Origin: Microbacteriaceae bacterium VKM Ac-2855
Lineage (GTDB): Bacteria; Actinomycetota; Actinomycetes; Actinomycetales; Microbacteriaceae
Length of the DNA: 64,000 bases
NCBI GenBank assembly: GCA_013204985.1
Contig: JABMLG010000003.1
Coordinates: 496,001-560,000 of the forward strand
Direction: 5' to 3'
Position 1 is the stretch's first letter. Each line of letters starts with the position of its first letter. This document shows positions 16,812 to 26,347 of the stretch, piece after piece. The notes beneath the pieces are model-generated. The model had not been told where the DNA came from. It did no database searches and saw only the letters and a program-made list of their open reading frames with translations. The translations under genes were made by a program, and so were the position numbers.

Positions 16812-18260
16812 TTAGCCGATCCGTTCCTTGCGGCCCAGGATGCCCTGGGGTCGCACGAGGAGGATGATGATCATCAGGACGAGCGGAGCCACGTATTTCA
16901 GGTTCTCGGGGATCCACATGGTCGAGATGTTCATCATCAGGCCGATGATGAGCGAGCCGACGAGCGCGCCGTAGGCGGAGCCGAGACCACCGAGGGTGAT
17001 CGCGGCGAAGATCAGCAGCAGGATCGACGCGCCGGTGTCCCAGCGCAGCGACTGGTAGTAGCCGATGTAGACACCGGCCAGCGCGGCGAGGGCGCCGGAG
17101 CCGACCCAGACCACGCGGATGACGCGCTCGACGTTGATGCCGGAGGCGGAGGCGAGGGCGCGGTTGTCGGAGACGGCGCGCATGGCCTTGCCGATCTTGG
17201 TCTTCGTGAGCACGAGGGCCACCGCGACGATGCAGATGATGCCGACGATCGCGCCGACGATGTCGGTGAACTTCAGGCTGATGCCGAGCGGCTCGTACAC
17301 GAAGAACGGGGTCGTCGAGTTCGGCAGCGACAGGCGGTCGGCGCCGAAGAAGAACACGAACAGGTACCGCAGGGCGAGCGAGAGGCCGATCGTCACGATC
17401 ATCAGCGGGATCAGGCCGATGCCGCGCTTGCGCAGCGGCTTCCAGAGCAGACCGTCCTGCACGTAGCCGAACGCTCCGCCGAGGATGACCGCGATCGGGA
17501 TCGCGACCAGGGCCGGCAGGCCGAAGACGCCGCTGAACAGGTACGCCATCAGAGCGCCGAATGTGACCAACTCGCCGTGAGCGAAGTTGTTCAGGCCTGT
17601 GACGCCGTAGATCAGTGACGCACCGATCGCGGCGAGCGCGATCAGCAGGCCGAAGATCAAGCCGGTGACCACCTTGGGCCAGAACACGATCCAGAACGTG
17701 TCGGCCGTGACCGTCGCGGTCGCGGCGTTCGAGGTTCCGTCGGGGTTCGTGCTGCCGTTGCCCGCCGTGCCGCTCGTGGCCGAGTCCGTGGGGGTGCTGG
17801 TCTCGGGGGCCGTGGCCCCGACACCCTTCGGGTTCGCGGTCGAGACGATGAAGTTCACGATCTGATTCGCCGAGTCGGCGATCGTGACCTCTTTGGGGTT
17901 CTGTCCGGCGGCCGGATACCCCTTGTCCGCGGGAAGAGTTTCCTCATCGACCGAGACGGTGTACTGACCCGGCTCGTCGAGGGGGAAGATCGCCTTGCCG
18001 TCGTCGCCGGTGGTCACGGTCGCTGTGGCGTCGCCCGAGATCTCGACGGTCACACCGGCGAGGTTCTCGTTCGTGCCCTGCACGCGGACCCACGCGGTGA
18101 TCGACTGGTCCGCGGTCGTCGTGGCCATCGCCGCCGGGGCGAGTGCCAGCACACCGGCGAGCGAGGCGCCCACCAGCCCGAGCGCGACCAGACGCTTGCG
18201 CATCGTCGCGAGTCGCTGCAGGGGAGTCGTGCGTCGCGAGCGGATGGTCAGCTCATCCAT
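16812..18260 (-). CDS. livH: Branched-chain amino acid ABC transporter permease LivH with N-terminal extracytoplasmic Ig-like domain
   Basis: 482 aa; classic LivH is about 290-300 aa. The C-terminal part (about 190-482) is a normal LivH permease with AAIGASLIYGVTGLNNFAHGELVTFGA and an end in LLVRPQGILGRKERIG. In front of it are a hydrophobic signal/anchor (about 22-46, ending APAAMA), a beta-sandwich of the carboxypeptidase-regulatory type (about 50-145, with NLAGVTVEISGDATATV and DEPGQYTVSVDE) and a Thr/Ser/Asn linker (146-185). The ATG at 18260 has GGAGGG upstream; the Met at residue 20 is an alternative. First gene of the livHMGF operon. Confidence 0.9.
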   Translation of the reverse strand: MDELTIRSRRTTPLQRLATMRKRLVALGLVGASLAGVLALAPAAMATTTADQSITAWVRVQGTNENLAGVTVEISGDATATVTTGDDGKAIFPLDEPGQYTVSVDEETLPADKGYPAAGQNPKEVTIADSANQIVNFIVSTANPKGVGATAPETSTPTDSATSGTAGNGSTNPDGTSNAATATVTADTFWIVFWPKVVTGLIFGLLIALAAIGASLIYGVTGLNNFAHGELVTFGALMAYLFSGVFGLPALVAIPIAVILGGAFGYVQDGLLWKPLRKRGIGLIPLMIVTIGLSLALRYLFVFFFGADRLSLPNSTTPFFVYEPLGISLKFTDIVGAIVGIICIVAVALVLTKTKIGKAMRAVSDNRALASASGINVERVIRVVWVGSGALAALAGVYIGYYQSLRWDTGASILLLIFAAITLGGLGSAYGALVGSLIIGLMMNISTMWIPENLKYVAPLVLMIIILLVRPQGILGRKERIG

Positions 18261-20178
<1,918 letters not shown>

Positions 20179-20193
20179 TCCAGCACGGTTCCC

Positions 20194-20241
20194 GAAGGAG
20201 CCCGTTTCGCGCGACCCGAGTCGCGCGAGGCGGGCTCCTTC
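20194..20241. terminator. Terminator after guaB
   Basis: A long hairpin: outer arms GAAGGAGCCCG and CGGGCTCCTTC with inner arms CGCGCGAC and GTCGCGCG around CCGA, 16 bases after the stop. The T-tail is weak (TTCGTCGT), as is common at high GC. Confidence 0.8.
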
Positions 20242-20305
20242 GTCGTAACGGACTCCACCGCTCGCCTCGCGGTCGCCGCTCGAACGCGAGTCGTGGTCGT
20301 CGCAC

Positions 20306-20311
20306 TAAACT
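20306..20311 (+). promoter_or_regulatory. Candidate -10 box for leaderless guaB3
   Basis: TAAACT lies 6 bases before the GTG at 20318. With the guaB terminator upstream, guaB3 appears to have its own promoter. Confidence 0.45.
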
Positions 20312-20317
20312 TGTCCG

Positions 20318-21439
20318 GTGACTGAGATCGAGATCGGGCGCGCCAAGCGCGCCCGCCGTGTGTATGCGTTCGACGACATCGCTGTCGTACCGAGCCGGCG
20401 GACCCGCGACCCCGAAGTGGTGTCGGTCGGCTGGACCATCGACGCGTACCAGTTCGCGACGCCCATCCTCGCGGCACCGATGGACTCGGTCGTCTCGCCC
20501 GCGACGGCGATCGCGCTGGGCAACCTCGGTGCCCTGGGTGTGCTCGACCTCGAGGGCCTGTGGACCCGCTACGAGGATCCGGAACCGCTGCTTGCCGAGA
20601 TCCGCGAGCTGCCCGCCGAGAACGCGACCCAGCGGATGCAGCAGATCTACGCCGAGCCGATCAAGCCCGAGCTGGTGACGGCCCGCCTGGCCGAGATCCG
20701 CGCGGCCGGCGTGACGGTCGCCGGCGCTCTGTCGCCGCAGCGCACCGCCGAGCTGTACCAGACGGTCGTCGACGCCGGCGTGGACATCTTCGTGATCCGC
20801 GGCACCACCGTCTCCGCCGAGCACGTCTCGCGCGACAAGCAGCCGCTGAACCTGAAGAAGTTCATCTACGAACTCGATGTTCCGGTCATCGTCGGCGGCG
20901 CGGCCACGTACACCGCGGCGCTGCACCTGATGCGCACCGGCGCCGCCGGCGTGCTCGTCGGTTTCGGCGGCGGCGCGGCATCGACCACCCGCGCGACCCT
21001 GGGCATCCAGGCGCCGATGGCGACGGCGCTCGCCGACGTGGCCGGTGCACGCCGCGACTACATGGACGAGTCCGGCGGACGCTACGTGCACGTCATCGCG
21101 GACGGCGGCCTCGGCTCCTCCGGCGACATCGTCAAGGCGATCGCCGTCGGTGCGGATGCCGTGATGCTCGGCTCGACGCTCGCCCGCGCCACGGATGCAC
21201 CCGGCGGCGGCTGGCACTGGGGTGCCGAGGCGCACCACGCGCAGCTGCCGCGCGGCAAGCGCGTGCACGTCGGCCAGGTCGGCCCCATGGAGCAGGTGCT
21301 GTACGGCCCCGCCACCTCGGCCGACGGCGCGGCCAACCTCATCGGCGCCCTCCGCCGCTCGATGGCGACCACCGGCTACTCCGACCTCAAGGAGTTCCAG
21401 CGCGTCGAGGTCGTCGTCTCCCCGCACAGCCCCAGCTGA
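20318..21439 (+). CDS. guaB3: GuaB3 family IMP dehydrogenase-related protein
   Basis: 373 aa TIM-barrel protein related to IMPDH but without CBS domains. It keeps the FDDIAVVPSRRTRD start, the phosphate-binding HVIADGGLGSSGDIVKAIAVGADAVMLGS segment and the end VGPMEQVLYGPA..A..LIGALRRSMATTGY. The loop matching the IMPDH catalytic Cys reads GFGGGAASTTRATLGI, with no Cys; in fact no Cys is visible in the whole protein. It therefore cannot use the normal covalent thioimidate chemistry. The family is found beside guaB in actinobacteria; its role there is unsettled. Confidence 0.93.
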   Translation: MTEIEIGRAKRARRVYAFDDIAVVPSRRTRDPEVVSVGWTIDAYQFATPILAAPMDSVVSPATAIALGNLGALGVLDLEGLWTRYEDPEPLLAEIRELPAENATQRMQQIYAEPIKPELVTARLAEIRAAGVTVAGALSPQRTAELYQTVVDAGVDIFVIRGTTVSAEHVSRDKQPLNLKKFIYELDVPVIVGGAATYTAALHLMRTGAAGVLVGFGGGAASTTRATLGIQAPMATALADVAGARRDYMDESGGRYVHVIADGGLGSSGDIVKAIAVGADAVMLGSTLARATDAPGGGWHWGAEAHHAQLPRGKRVHVGQVGPMEQVLYGPATSADGAANLIGALRRSMATTGYSDLKEFQRVEVVVSPHSPS

Positions 21440-21460
21440 CCCGCGGCCCGGGCCCACCCA

Positions 21461-21543
21461 CCTCTTGCGACGGACCCCTTCCGTGCGCGTCGGACCCCCT
21501 CCGGGCGGGTCCCGCGTGCACTGGAGGGGTCCCTCGCAAGAGG
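21461..21543. repeat. Palindromic intergenic repeat, copy B
   Basis: Imperfect arms CCTCTTGCGA...TGCGCG and CGCGTGCA...TCGCAAGAGG flank the same GGACCCCCTCC loop as copy A. It lies between convergent guaB3 and the AbiEi-like gene, ending 4 bases before that gene's stop codon. Mismatches are within the arms, so it is older or more diverged than copy A. Confidence 0.85.
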
Positions 21544-21546
21544 CTG

Positions 21547-22488
21547 TCAGCGGGGGCGGACGCCGGCGAGTCGAAGCTTCCTGAGCAACGGCGAGACGGT
21601 CCACGCATCGAGCCAGGTCCAGTGCGTCGTTCTCGAGCCGCAGGCGCGGAGGAGTTCATCCCGTTCCTTCTCGGCCTGCGTCGAATTCAGGATGGCCTCA
21701 TCGCGGGGTCCTGGACCCAGCGAGTACTTCTCCATCCCGTCGGCCTCGCCGACCACGTCGGCCTGCTCGAAATAGAAATCGGTCCGAGCCTGTCGCCCAT
21801 CGGCGAGTCGCCATGTCTTCTGAAGAACCGGAGTCGGCAGCCCGGCTTGTTCGATCACGAGTCTGCTGATGGATTCGAGTGGACTCTCGGCGCCCGCATC
21901 CGCGAACGCTATCAAACGCTTGGCTGACGCGGTGCCTCGGCCGCCGCCGAATTCGCGCCGCCGCGCGTCGAGGGCGGCGCGCATCGCTTCGGGATCCCCG
22001 CCGGCTCTCTCCACTCGATGCAGCGTGTGATCCAAGGCGATGATGCCGGCGCGCGGGTCTCGGCTGGTCCGGGCGATATCGAGAACGGTGTCGACGATCG
22101 AGGTCGTCACGATGCCGTCGATGATGTCGAGGAGGAGCGGCTGAGCGAACCGGCGCTCCACCAGCCCGTTGCGACGTCGGCTGCCGCCGCTTCGCCGACT
22201 CAGGATCGACACGTCGGTCTCGATCCGGCCGAGAAGCGGTATTCCGTGGAGGAGTGCGGCGTCCCGGCCGACGATGACGACGTCGGAGAGATCGTGTGCG
22301 ACAGCGTGGATGGCGATCAGCTTCCGCTCCATCTCCGACGCGTCAGCCCACTGCTCCGCCTCGATATACGCGCGAGGTCGAGCCCGGACCATTTCATCCC
22401 GCTGTCGTGCCCGACGGAGTTCGCCGCGACGATCGTCGGCCGCCGCGGTAGAAAAGACGATCGGAGGTAGTTCCCGTAGTTCATTCAT
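21547..22488 (-). CDS. AbiEi-like HTH protein with DUF559/PD-(D/E)XK-like C-terminal domain
   Basis: 313 aa. The N-terminal half has the pattern of actinobacterial AbiEi-type winged-helix proteins (RARPRAYIE, VVIVGRDAALLHGIPLLG, VTTSIVDTVLDIART). The C-terminal part GAESPLESISRLVIEQAGLPTPVLQ...ADGRQARTDFYFEQADVVGEADGMEKY has the spaced E, D and E-x-D-G-x-x-K residues of a Vsr/DUF559-like nuclease fold. Whether it is an active nuclease or a regulator is unknown; no toxin partner lies next to it. The ATG at 22488 starts the conserved part. It is flanked on both sides by copies of the palindromic repeat. Confidence 0.75.
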   Translation of the reverse strand: MNELRELPPIVFSTAAADDRRGELRRARQRDEMVRARPRAYIEAEQWADASEMERKLIAIHAVAHDLSDVVIVGRDAALLHGIPLLGRIETDVSILSRRSGGSRRRNGLVERRFAQPLLLDIIDGIVTTSIVDTVLDIARTSRDPRAGIIALDHTLHRVERAGGDPEAMRAALDARRREFGGGRGTASAKRLIAFADAGAESPLESISRLVIEQAGLPTPVLQKTWRLADGRQARTDFYFEQADVVGEADGMEKYSLGPGPRDEAILNSTQAEKERDELLRACGSRTTHWTWLDAWTVSPLLRKLRLAGVRPR

Positions 22489-22823
22489 CGCTCGATCGTG
22501 CTCCCGCCGAGAGCCGACGGCTGCCCCGATTCCGTGATCTGTGCACAACTCCGGGAATCCGCGCCTGGGGAGGAGCAGACGCAGGGGCGCGCATTGGAAC
22601 CACGGCGCGACCGACCTCTTGCGAGGGACCCCTCCTGTGCACGTCGGACCCGCCCGGAGGGGGTCCCGCGCGCACAGGAGGGGTCCCTCGCAAGGAGGCG
22701 GGGGCGGGCCGGGGGTCTGGGGCGTACGCGTGGGGCGAACGGCGGCGGGGGAGGGGTGCGGGTCCGTAAACTGGAGGGGATCCCCGAATGGAACGCGCTG
22801 CGGCGCGGAGAAGGAGTGCGCGC
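22489..22823. other. 335-bp divergent intergenic region before khtT-like gene
   Basis: It holds palindromic repeat copy C (listed separately), a G-rich stretch, a TAAACT candidate -10 (22766-22771) for the antiporter genes and a short GGGGATCCCC palindrome just after it. No gene is seen. Confidence 0.5.
22615..22698. repeat. Palindromic intergenic repeat, copy C
   Basis: Perfect 21-bp arms at 22620-22640 and 22672-22692, extended outward by CCTCT/AGGAGG, with the GGACCCGCCCGG...GGGTCCC loop of the family. Unlike copies A and B it lies between divergent genes, so a terminator role alone does not explain it. Confidence 0.88.
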
Positions 22824-23342
22824 ATGGTCGAGGTACGGAGGGTCAAACTGCCCGGCGTCGGTGTGCTGCACACGTTCGTCACCGGAGACGGTGGCAAGGT
22901 CGGTGTCATCGCGCACCGCTCGGGGCACAGCGACCTGATCACGTTCGCCGACGAGGAGCACGACAGCGCGAAGGTGTCGCTGCGACTCAGCGACGACGAG
23001 GCGCACACCCTCGCCGAACTGCTCGGTGGCACCCAGATCACGGAGTCCCTCACCGCGCTCGACCAGATCCCGGGTCTCTCGATCGATTGGTTCACGGTCG
23101 ACTACGACGACCACATCGCCGGGCAGCAGCTCGGCAAGCCCGCCGACCGCGGCATCGTCGGACTCACCGTCGTGGCCGTTGTTCGCGGTGACGCGGCGAA
23201 TCCGGCCCCGGCCCCCGACTTCAAGGTCTTCCCCGGCGACACCCTCGTGGTGGCCGGCAGCCCCGAGAAGGTCGCGAAGGCGTTCACCTTCTTCCGTTCC
23301 GGCGTCTTCGCCAAGCCGGTCGACGCTCCGCCCGGAGGTTAG
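22824..23342 (+). CDS. KhtT-like regulatory subunit of K+/H+ antiporter (TrkA-C domain)
   Basis: 172 aa cytoplasmic protein. The N-terminal half is KhtT-like (VKLPGVGVLHTF, GKVGVIAHRSGHSDLITF), and the C-terminal half is a TrkA-C (RCK_C) domain with RGIVGLTVVAVVRGD and FKVFPGDTLVVAGSPEKVAKA. In Bacillus, KhtT gates the antiporter KhtU. AAGGAG precedes the ATG by 7 bases. It lies 5 bases upstream of the antiporter gene and is surely co-transcribed. Confidence 0.87.
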   Translation: MVEVRRVKLPGVGVLHTFVTGDGGKVGVIAHRSGHSDLITFADEEHDSAKVSLRLSDDEAHTLAELLGGTQITESLTALDQIPGLSIDWFTVDYDDHIAGQQLGKPADRGIVGLTVVAVVRGDAANPAPAPDFKVFPGDTLVVAGSPEKVAKAFTFFRSGVFAKPVDAPPGG

Positions 23343-23347
23343 GCCGC

Positions 23348-24829
23348 ATGCACCACGGCGAAGACCTCATCGTTCTCGGAATCCTGTTCGTCGTCGCCTA
23401 CGTGCTCGGCCGACTGGGCAAGACCATCGGTCTGCCCGCGATCCCGATCTACATGGTCGTCGGTCTCCTGGCGAGCCCGCACACGGACTGGTTCCCGCTC
23501 GACTTCGAGTCGGAGTACATCGAGCTGACGGCCGTCTTCGGCCTGATCCTTCTGCTGTTCAATCTCGGTCTCGAGTTCGATCAGGAGGAGTTCTTTGCGA
23601 ACGCCGGCAAGCTGATCATCTCCGGCGGCTCCTACATCCTGGTGAACATGGCCGCCGGTCTCGGCTTCGGCTTCCTCGTGGGCTGGGGGACGCAGGAGGC
23701 GCTGATCATCGCCGGCATCACGGCGACGAGTTCGAGCGCCATCGTGACCAAGCTCCTGATCGAGCTCAAGCGCCTCGCGAATCCCGAGACCCCGATGATC
23801 CTGGGTGTCACGGTCGTCGAAGACATCTTCATCGCGATCTACCTGGCGATCGTGTCGGTCGTGCTCAGCGGCGAGACCGAGCTCTGGCCCGTGGTGGGCA
23901 AGCTCGCGATCGCTTTCGCGTTCCTCGTCGTGATGTTCTCGGTCGCGCGCTGGGGTGGCCGCTTCGTGTCACGGATCTTCAAGACGAAGGACGATGAACT
24001 CTTCACGATCCTCTTCTTCGGCTTGGCGATCCTGTTCGGCGGGATCGGCGAGATACTCGGGGTCACGGATGCGATCGGCGCGTTCCTGATCGGGCTCGTC
24101 ATCGGCGCGACCCGGTTCCGCAGCAGGGTCGAGCACATCGCGATCCCTTTGCGCGACGTCTTCGGTGCCTTCTTCTTCGTGAACTTCGGCCTGGGGCTGG
24201 ATCCGAGCGCCTTCCCGAGCGTGCTCCTGCCGGTCGGTGCGGCTGTGCTGATGACGATCGTGCTCAACCTGGGCGCCGGACAGTTCGTGGCCTGGTTGAA
24301 CAAGCTCGGTCCGCGCGCGGGGCTGAACGCGGCGTTCATCCTGCACAACCGGGGCGAGTTCGCGCTGATCCTGGCCACACTCTCGCTCGCGGCGGGCCTG
24401 AATCCGCTGATCCAACCCTTCGCGGGGCTCTACGTGCTGGTGATGGCCATCATCGGCCCGATCCTCGCCTCACGCTCCGAGGCGATCGGCGACGCCGTAT
24501 TCCGGCGCCGTGGACCACGGAGTGCGCCGACCGGTCGCAGCGCCATGGCGAACGAGGAGTTCGCCCTCGTCGCCGCCGCGATGGACGACGACTCCACACG
24601 GGCTCCGGAGTTCGACGGCGTACCGGTCGAATCGGGGCGAGCGGATGCGTCGACAGCGGCCGCCGAATCCGTGCGCGATCTGGGCGAGCGCGGTCGGGCG
24701 CGCACCCCGGAGGAGGACGACGGCGATGTGTCGGATCCGTCGGTCGCGGCCCTGATCGAGCAGGCGATGGCGCAATCGGACGGCGATGGTCGCCCGGCGC
24801 CGGTGCGTCCGCGCGAGCCCGACTACTGA
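23348..24829 (+). CDS. CPA2-type cation:proton antiporter (KhtU/KefB-like)
   Basis: 493 aa. About 12 membrane helices span residues 1-380: GILFVVAYVLGRLGKTIGLPAIPIYMVVGLLASP, LFNLGLEFDQEEF, GITATSSSAIVTKLLIE, GVTDAIGAFLIGLVIGATRF and HNRGEFALILATLSL match the CPA2 pattern with its ion-binding Asp. The last 110 residues are a hydrophilic acidic tail. With the KhtT-like partner it probably exports K+ or other monovalent cations in exchange for protons; ion choice is inferred. Confidence 0.92.
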   Translation: MHHGEDLIVLGILFVVAYVLGRLGKTIGLPAIPIYMVVGLLASPHTDWFPLDFESEYIELTAVFGLILLLFNLGLEFDQEEFFANAGKLIISGGSYILVNMAAGLGFGFLVGWGTQEALIIAGITATSSSAIVTKLLIELKRLANPETPMILGVTVVEDIFIAIYLAIVSVVLSGETELWPVVGKLAIAFAFLVVMFSVARWGGRFVSRIFKTKDDELFTILFFGLAILFGGIGEILGVTDAIGAFLIGLVIGATRFRSRVEHIAIPLRDVFGAFFFVNFGLGLDPSAFPSVLLPVGAAVLMTIVLNLGAGQFVAWLNKLGPRAGLNAAFILHNRGEFALILATLSLAAGLNPLIQPFAGLYVLVMAIIGPILASRSEAIGDAVFRRRGPRSAPTGRSAMANEEFALVAAAMDDDSTRAPEFDGVPVESGRADASTAAAESVRDLGERGRARTPEEDDGDVSDPSVAALIEQAMAQSDGDGRPAPVRPREPDY

Positions 24830-24917
24830 GCGGGCACCCAGAGCGGACCCGTTAGGCTCGTTCGCGGCCCGAACCGTCCGGCGGGCACGTGCGATCGGGC
24901 GGACGGAGGAGTGCGAC

Positions 24918-25736
24918 GTGGAGACGACGGTCTGGCAGGTGGCTCGACGGCCGCGCTGGATCCTGGCGCTGCTGCTCGCTCTGGCGGTCGCCGCCGGCTT
25001 CGCCGCCCTGGGGCAGTGGCAGCTGGACCGCGCGGTGGCGAACCACGCACCGATCAGCGACATCGACTCCGAATCGACGGTTCCGCTGGACTCGATCGCT
25101 GAACCCTCGGTGGGCCTCACCGCCGCCGCCGATGGTCAGATGGTCAGCACGTCGACCCGACTGGTCGCCGGTGACGCCCAGATCCTCGGTGGGCGCCTCA
25201 ACGGCGGCCGCAGCGGATGGTGGGTGATCGCGCACACCCGCACCGGGGCGGAGAGCGGACAGCCGGTGGATCTGGTTCTCGCCTACGGCTGGACCGACGA
25301 CGAGTCGGAGGCGCAGCTCGTCGCGGATCGTCTGAACGCCGACCCGTCGTCGACGGCGGAGTTCGCGGTCACCGGTCGACTCGTGGCGAACGAGGGGCCG
25401 GAACTCCCTGCGGACGGCTCGGATCCGACGACGCTGACCACCCTCTCGCTGGCGGATCTCGTCAACCGGTGGAGCGACGTCGCGCCGGATGTCTACGAGG
25501 GTTACGTCGTGGTCGACCAGCCACTCGACGGTCTCGAGACGATCGATTCGCCTGAGCGGGTCCAGGACGTCTCGCTGAACTGGCTCAACGTGTTCTACGC
25601 CGTCGAGTGGGTCGTCTTCGCCGGCTTCGCCCTCTACCTCTGGTTCCGCCTGGTGAAGGACGCGTGGGAGCGCGAGGCCGAAGAGGCGGCCGACGCTGCT
25701 GCGCTCGAGAACGCGGGCCTCGAGCGACACTCCTGA
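24918..25736 (+). CDS. SURF1 family cytochrome oxidase biogenesis protein
   Basis: 272 aa. It has two membrane helices, near 10-30 (PRWILALLLALAVAAGFAALGQWQLDRA) and near 225-245 (LNVFYAVEWVVFAGFALYLWFRLV), around an extracytoplasmic loop. GQWQLDR is the SURF1 N-terminal signature, and LNGGRSGWWVIAHTR and the YVVVDQ segment are the middle motifs. It is thought to aid insertion of haem a into cytochrome c oxidase. The GTG has GGAGGA 7 bases upstream. Confidence 0.92.
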   Translation: METTVWQVARRPRWILALLLALAVAAGFAALGQWQLDRAVANHAPISDIDSESTVPLDSIAEPSVGLTAAADGQMVSTSTRLVAGDAQILGGRLNGGRSGWWVIAHTRTGAESGQPVDLVLAYGWTDDESEAQLVADRLNADPSSTAEFAVTGRLVANEGPELPADGSDPTTLTTLSLADLVNRWSDVAPDVYEGYVVVDQPLDGLETIDSPERVQDVSLNWLNVFYAVEWVVFAGFALYLWFRLVKDAWEREAEEAADAAALENAGLERHS

Positions 25737-25760
25737 ACGGTGCGGCGGAGGGCCTTGCTC

Positions 25761-26006
25761 CTACGAGCGATGGCCCCCGTCGTGGGCCCGGTCCCACGTC
25801 GCCCGGCGGATGGTCGCGTATCCGATGCTGGTCCCCATGGAGAGGATCAGGCCGAATAGAACGAGTAGCACGATGCCCAGCGCATCGGGCTTCGTGACGC
25901 CGATGAGGTCGAGCTGCATGCGGAGGATCACGCCGAAGAACAACCAACCGACGAGGCTGATCCCGAGATAGCTGACGATCAGCGTGGTGCGTCGGGAGGC
26001 TCTCAC
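25761..26006 (-). CDS. Small two-helix membrane protein
   Basis: 81 aa. There are two hydrophobic segments (about 8-30, LIVSYLGISLVGWLFFGVILRM, and 43-66, GIVLLVLFGLILSMGTSIGYA) with a basic start and a polar, His-rich tail. The GTG has AGGAAAG upstream and a good promoter further up. Function unknown. It converges on SURF1 with a 24-base gap. Confidence 0.75.
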   Translation of the reverse strand: MRASRRTTLIVSYLGISLVGWLFFGVILRMQLDLIGVTKPDALGIVLLVLFGLILSMGTSIGYATIRRATWDRAHDGGHRS

Positions 26007-26347
26007 GGTGGAACTCTTTCCTGGAAGATTCGGTAGCACGACCCTAACGCGAGGAACGCTCGACAGCAACAAGGTGAGCGCGTCTGCACAGCCACGGCCC
26101 TCGGACGGGGAAGGCGGTAATGAATCCCGACGTTCCCGGCAGTGGGCCGGGTACGACCTGTGCTGCGCCTGATGCGGCCGCACGGCTGCGTCATCGTCGC
26201 GATGACATCTGTGGTCGCGCCGGGTGCGGCGGCACTACAACGGGTGCCCCGATGGTGCCCCGAACGAGCGTCAATGGTTCCCGACACTCCGTACACTGAG
26301 GGACATCGTGTCCTGAGGGTTGGCTCTCTCATCGTCGGAAGGCCCAC
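26007..26347. other. 341-bp divergent control region before the first SLH-like gene
   Basis: No gene is seen. Minus side: TTGCTG (26064-26069), a 17-base spacer and TAGGGT (26041-26046) form a promoter for the small membrane protein. Plus side: TACACT (26292-26297) is a candidate -10 for the SLH-like gene, followed by the inverted repeat GGACA-TCG-TGTCC. A direct repeat of GGTGCCCCGA (about 26242 and 26254) precedes it. Confidence 0.5.
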
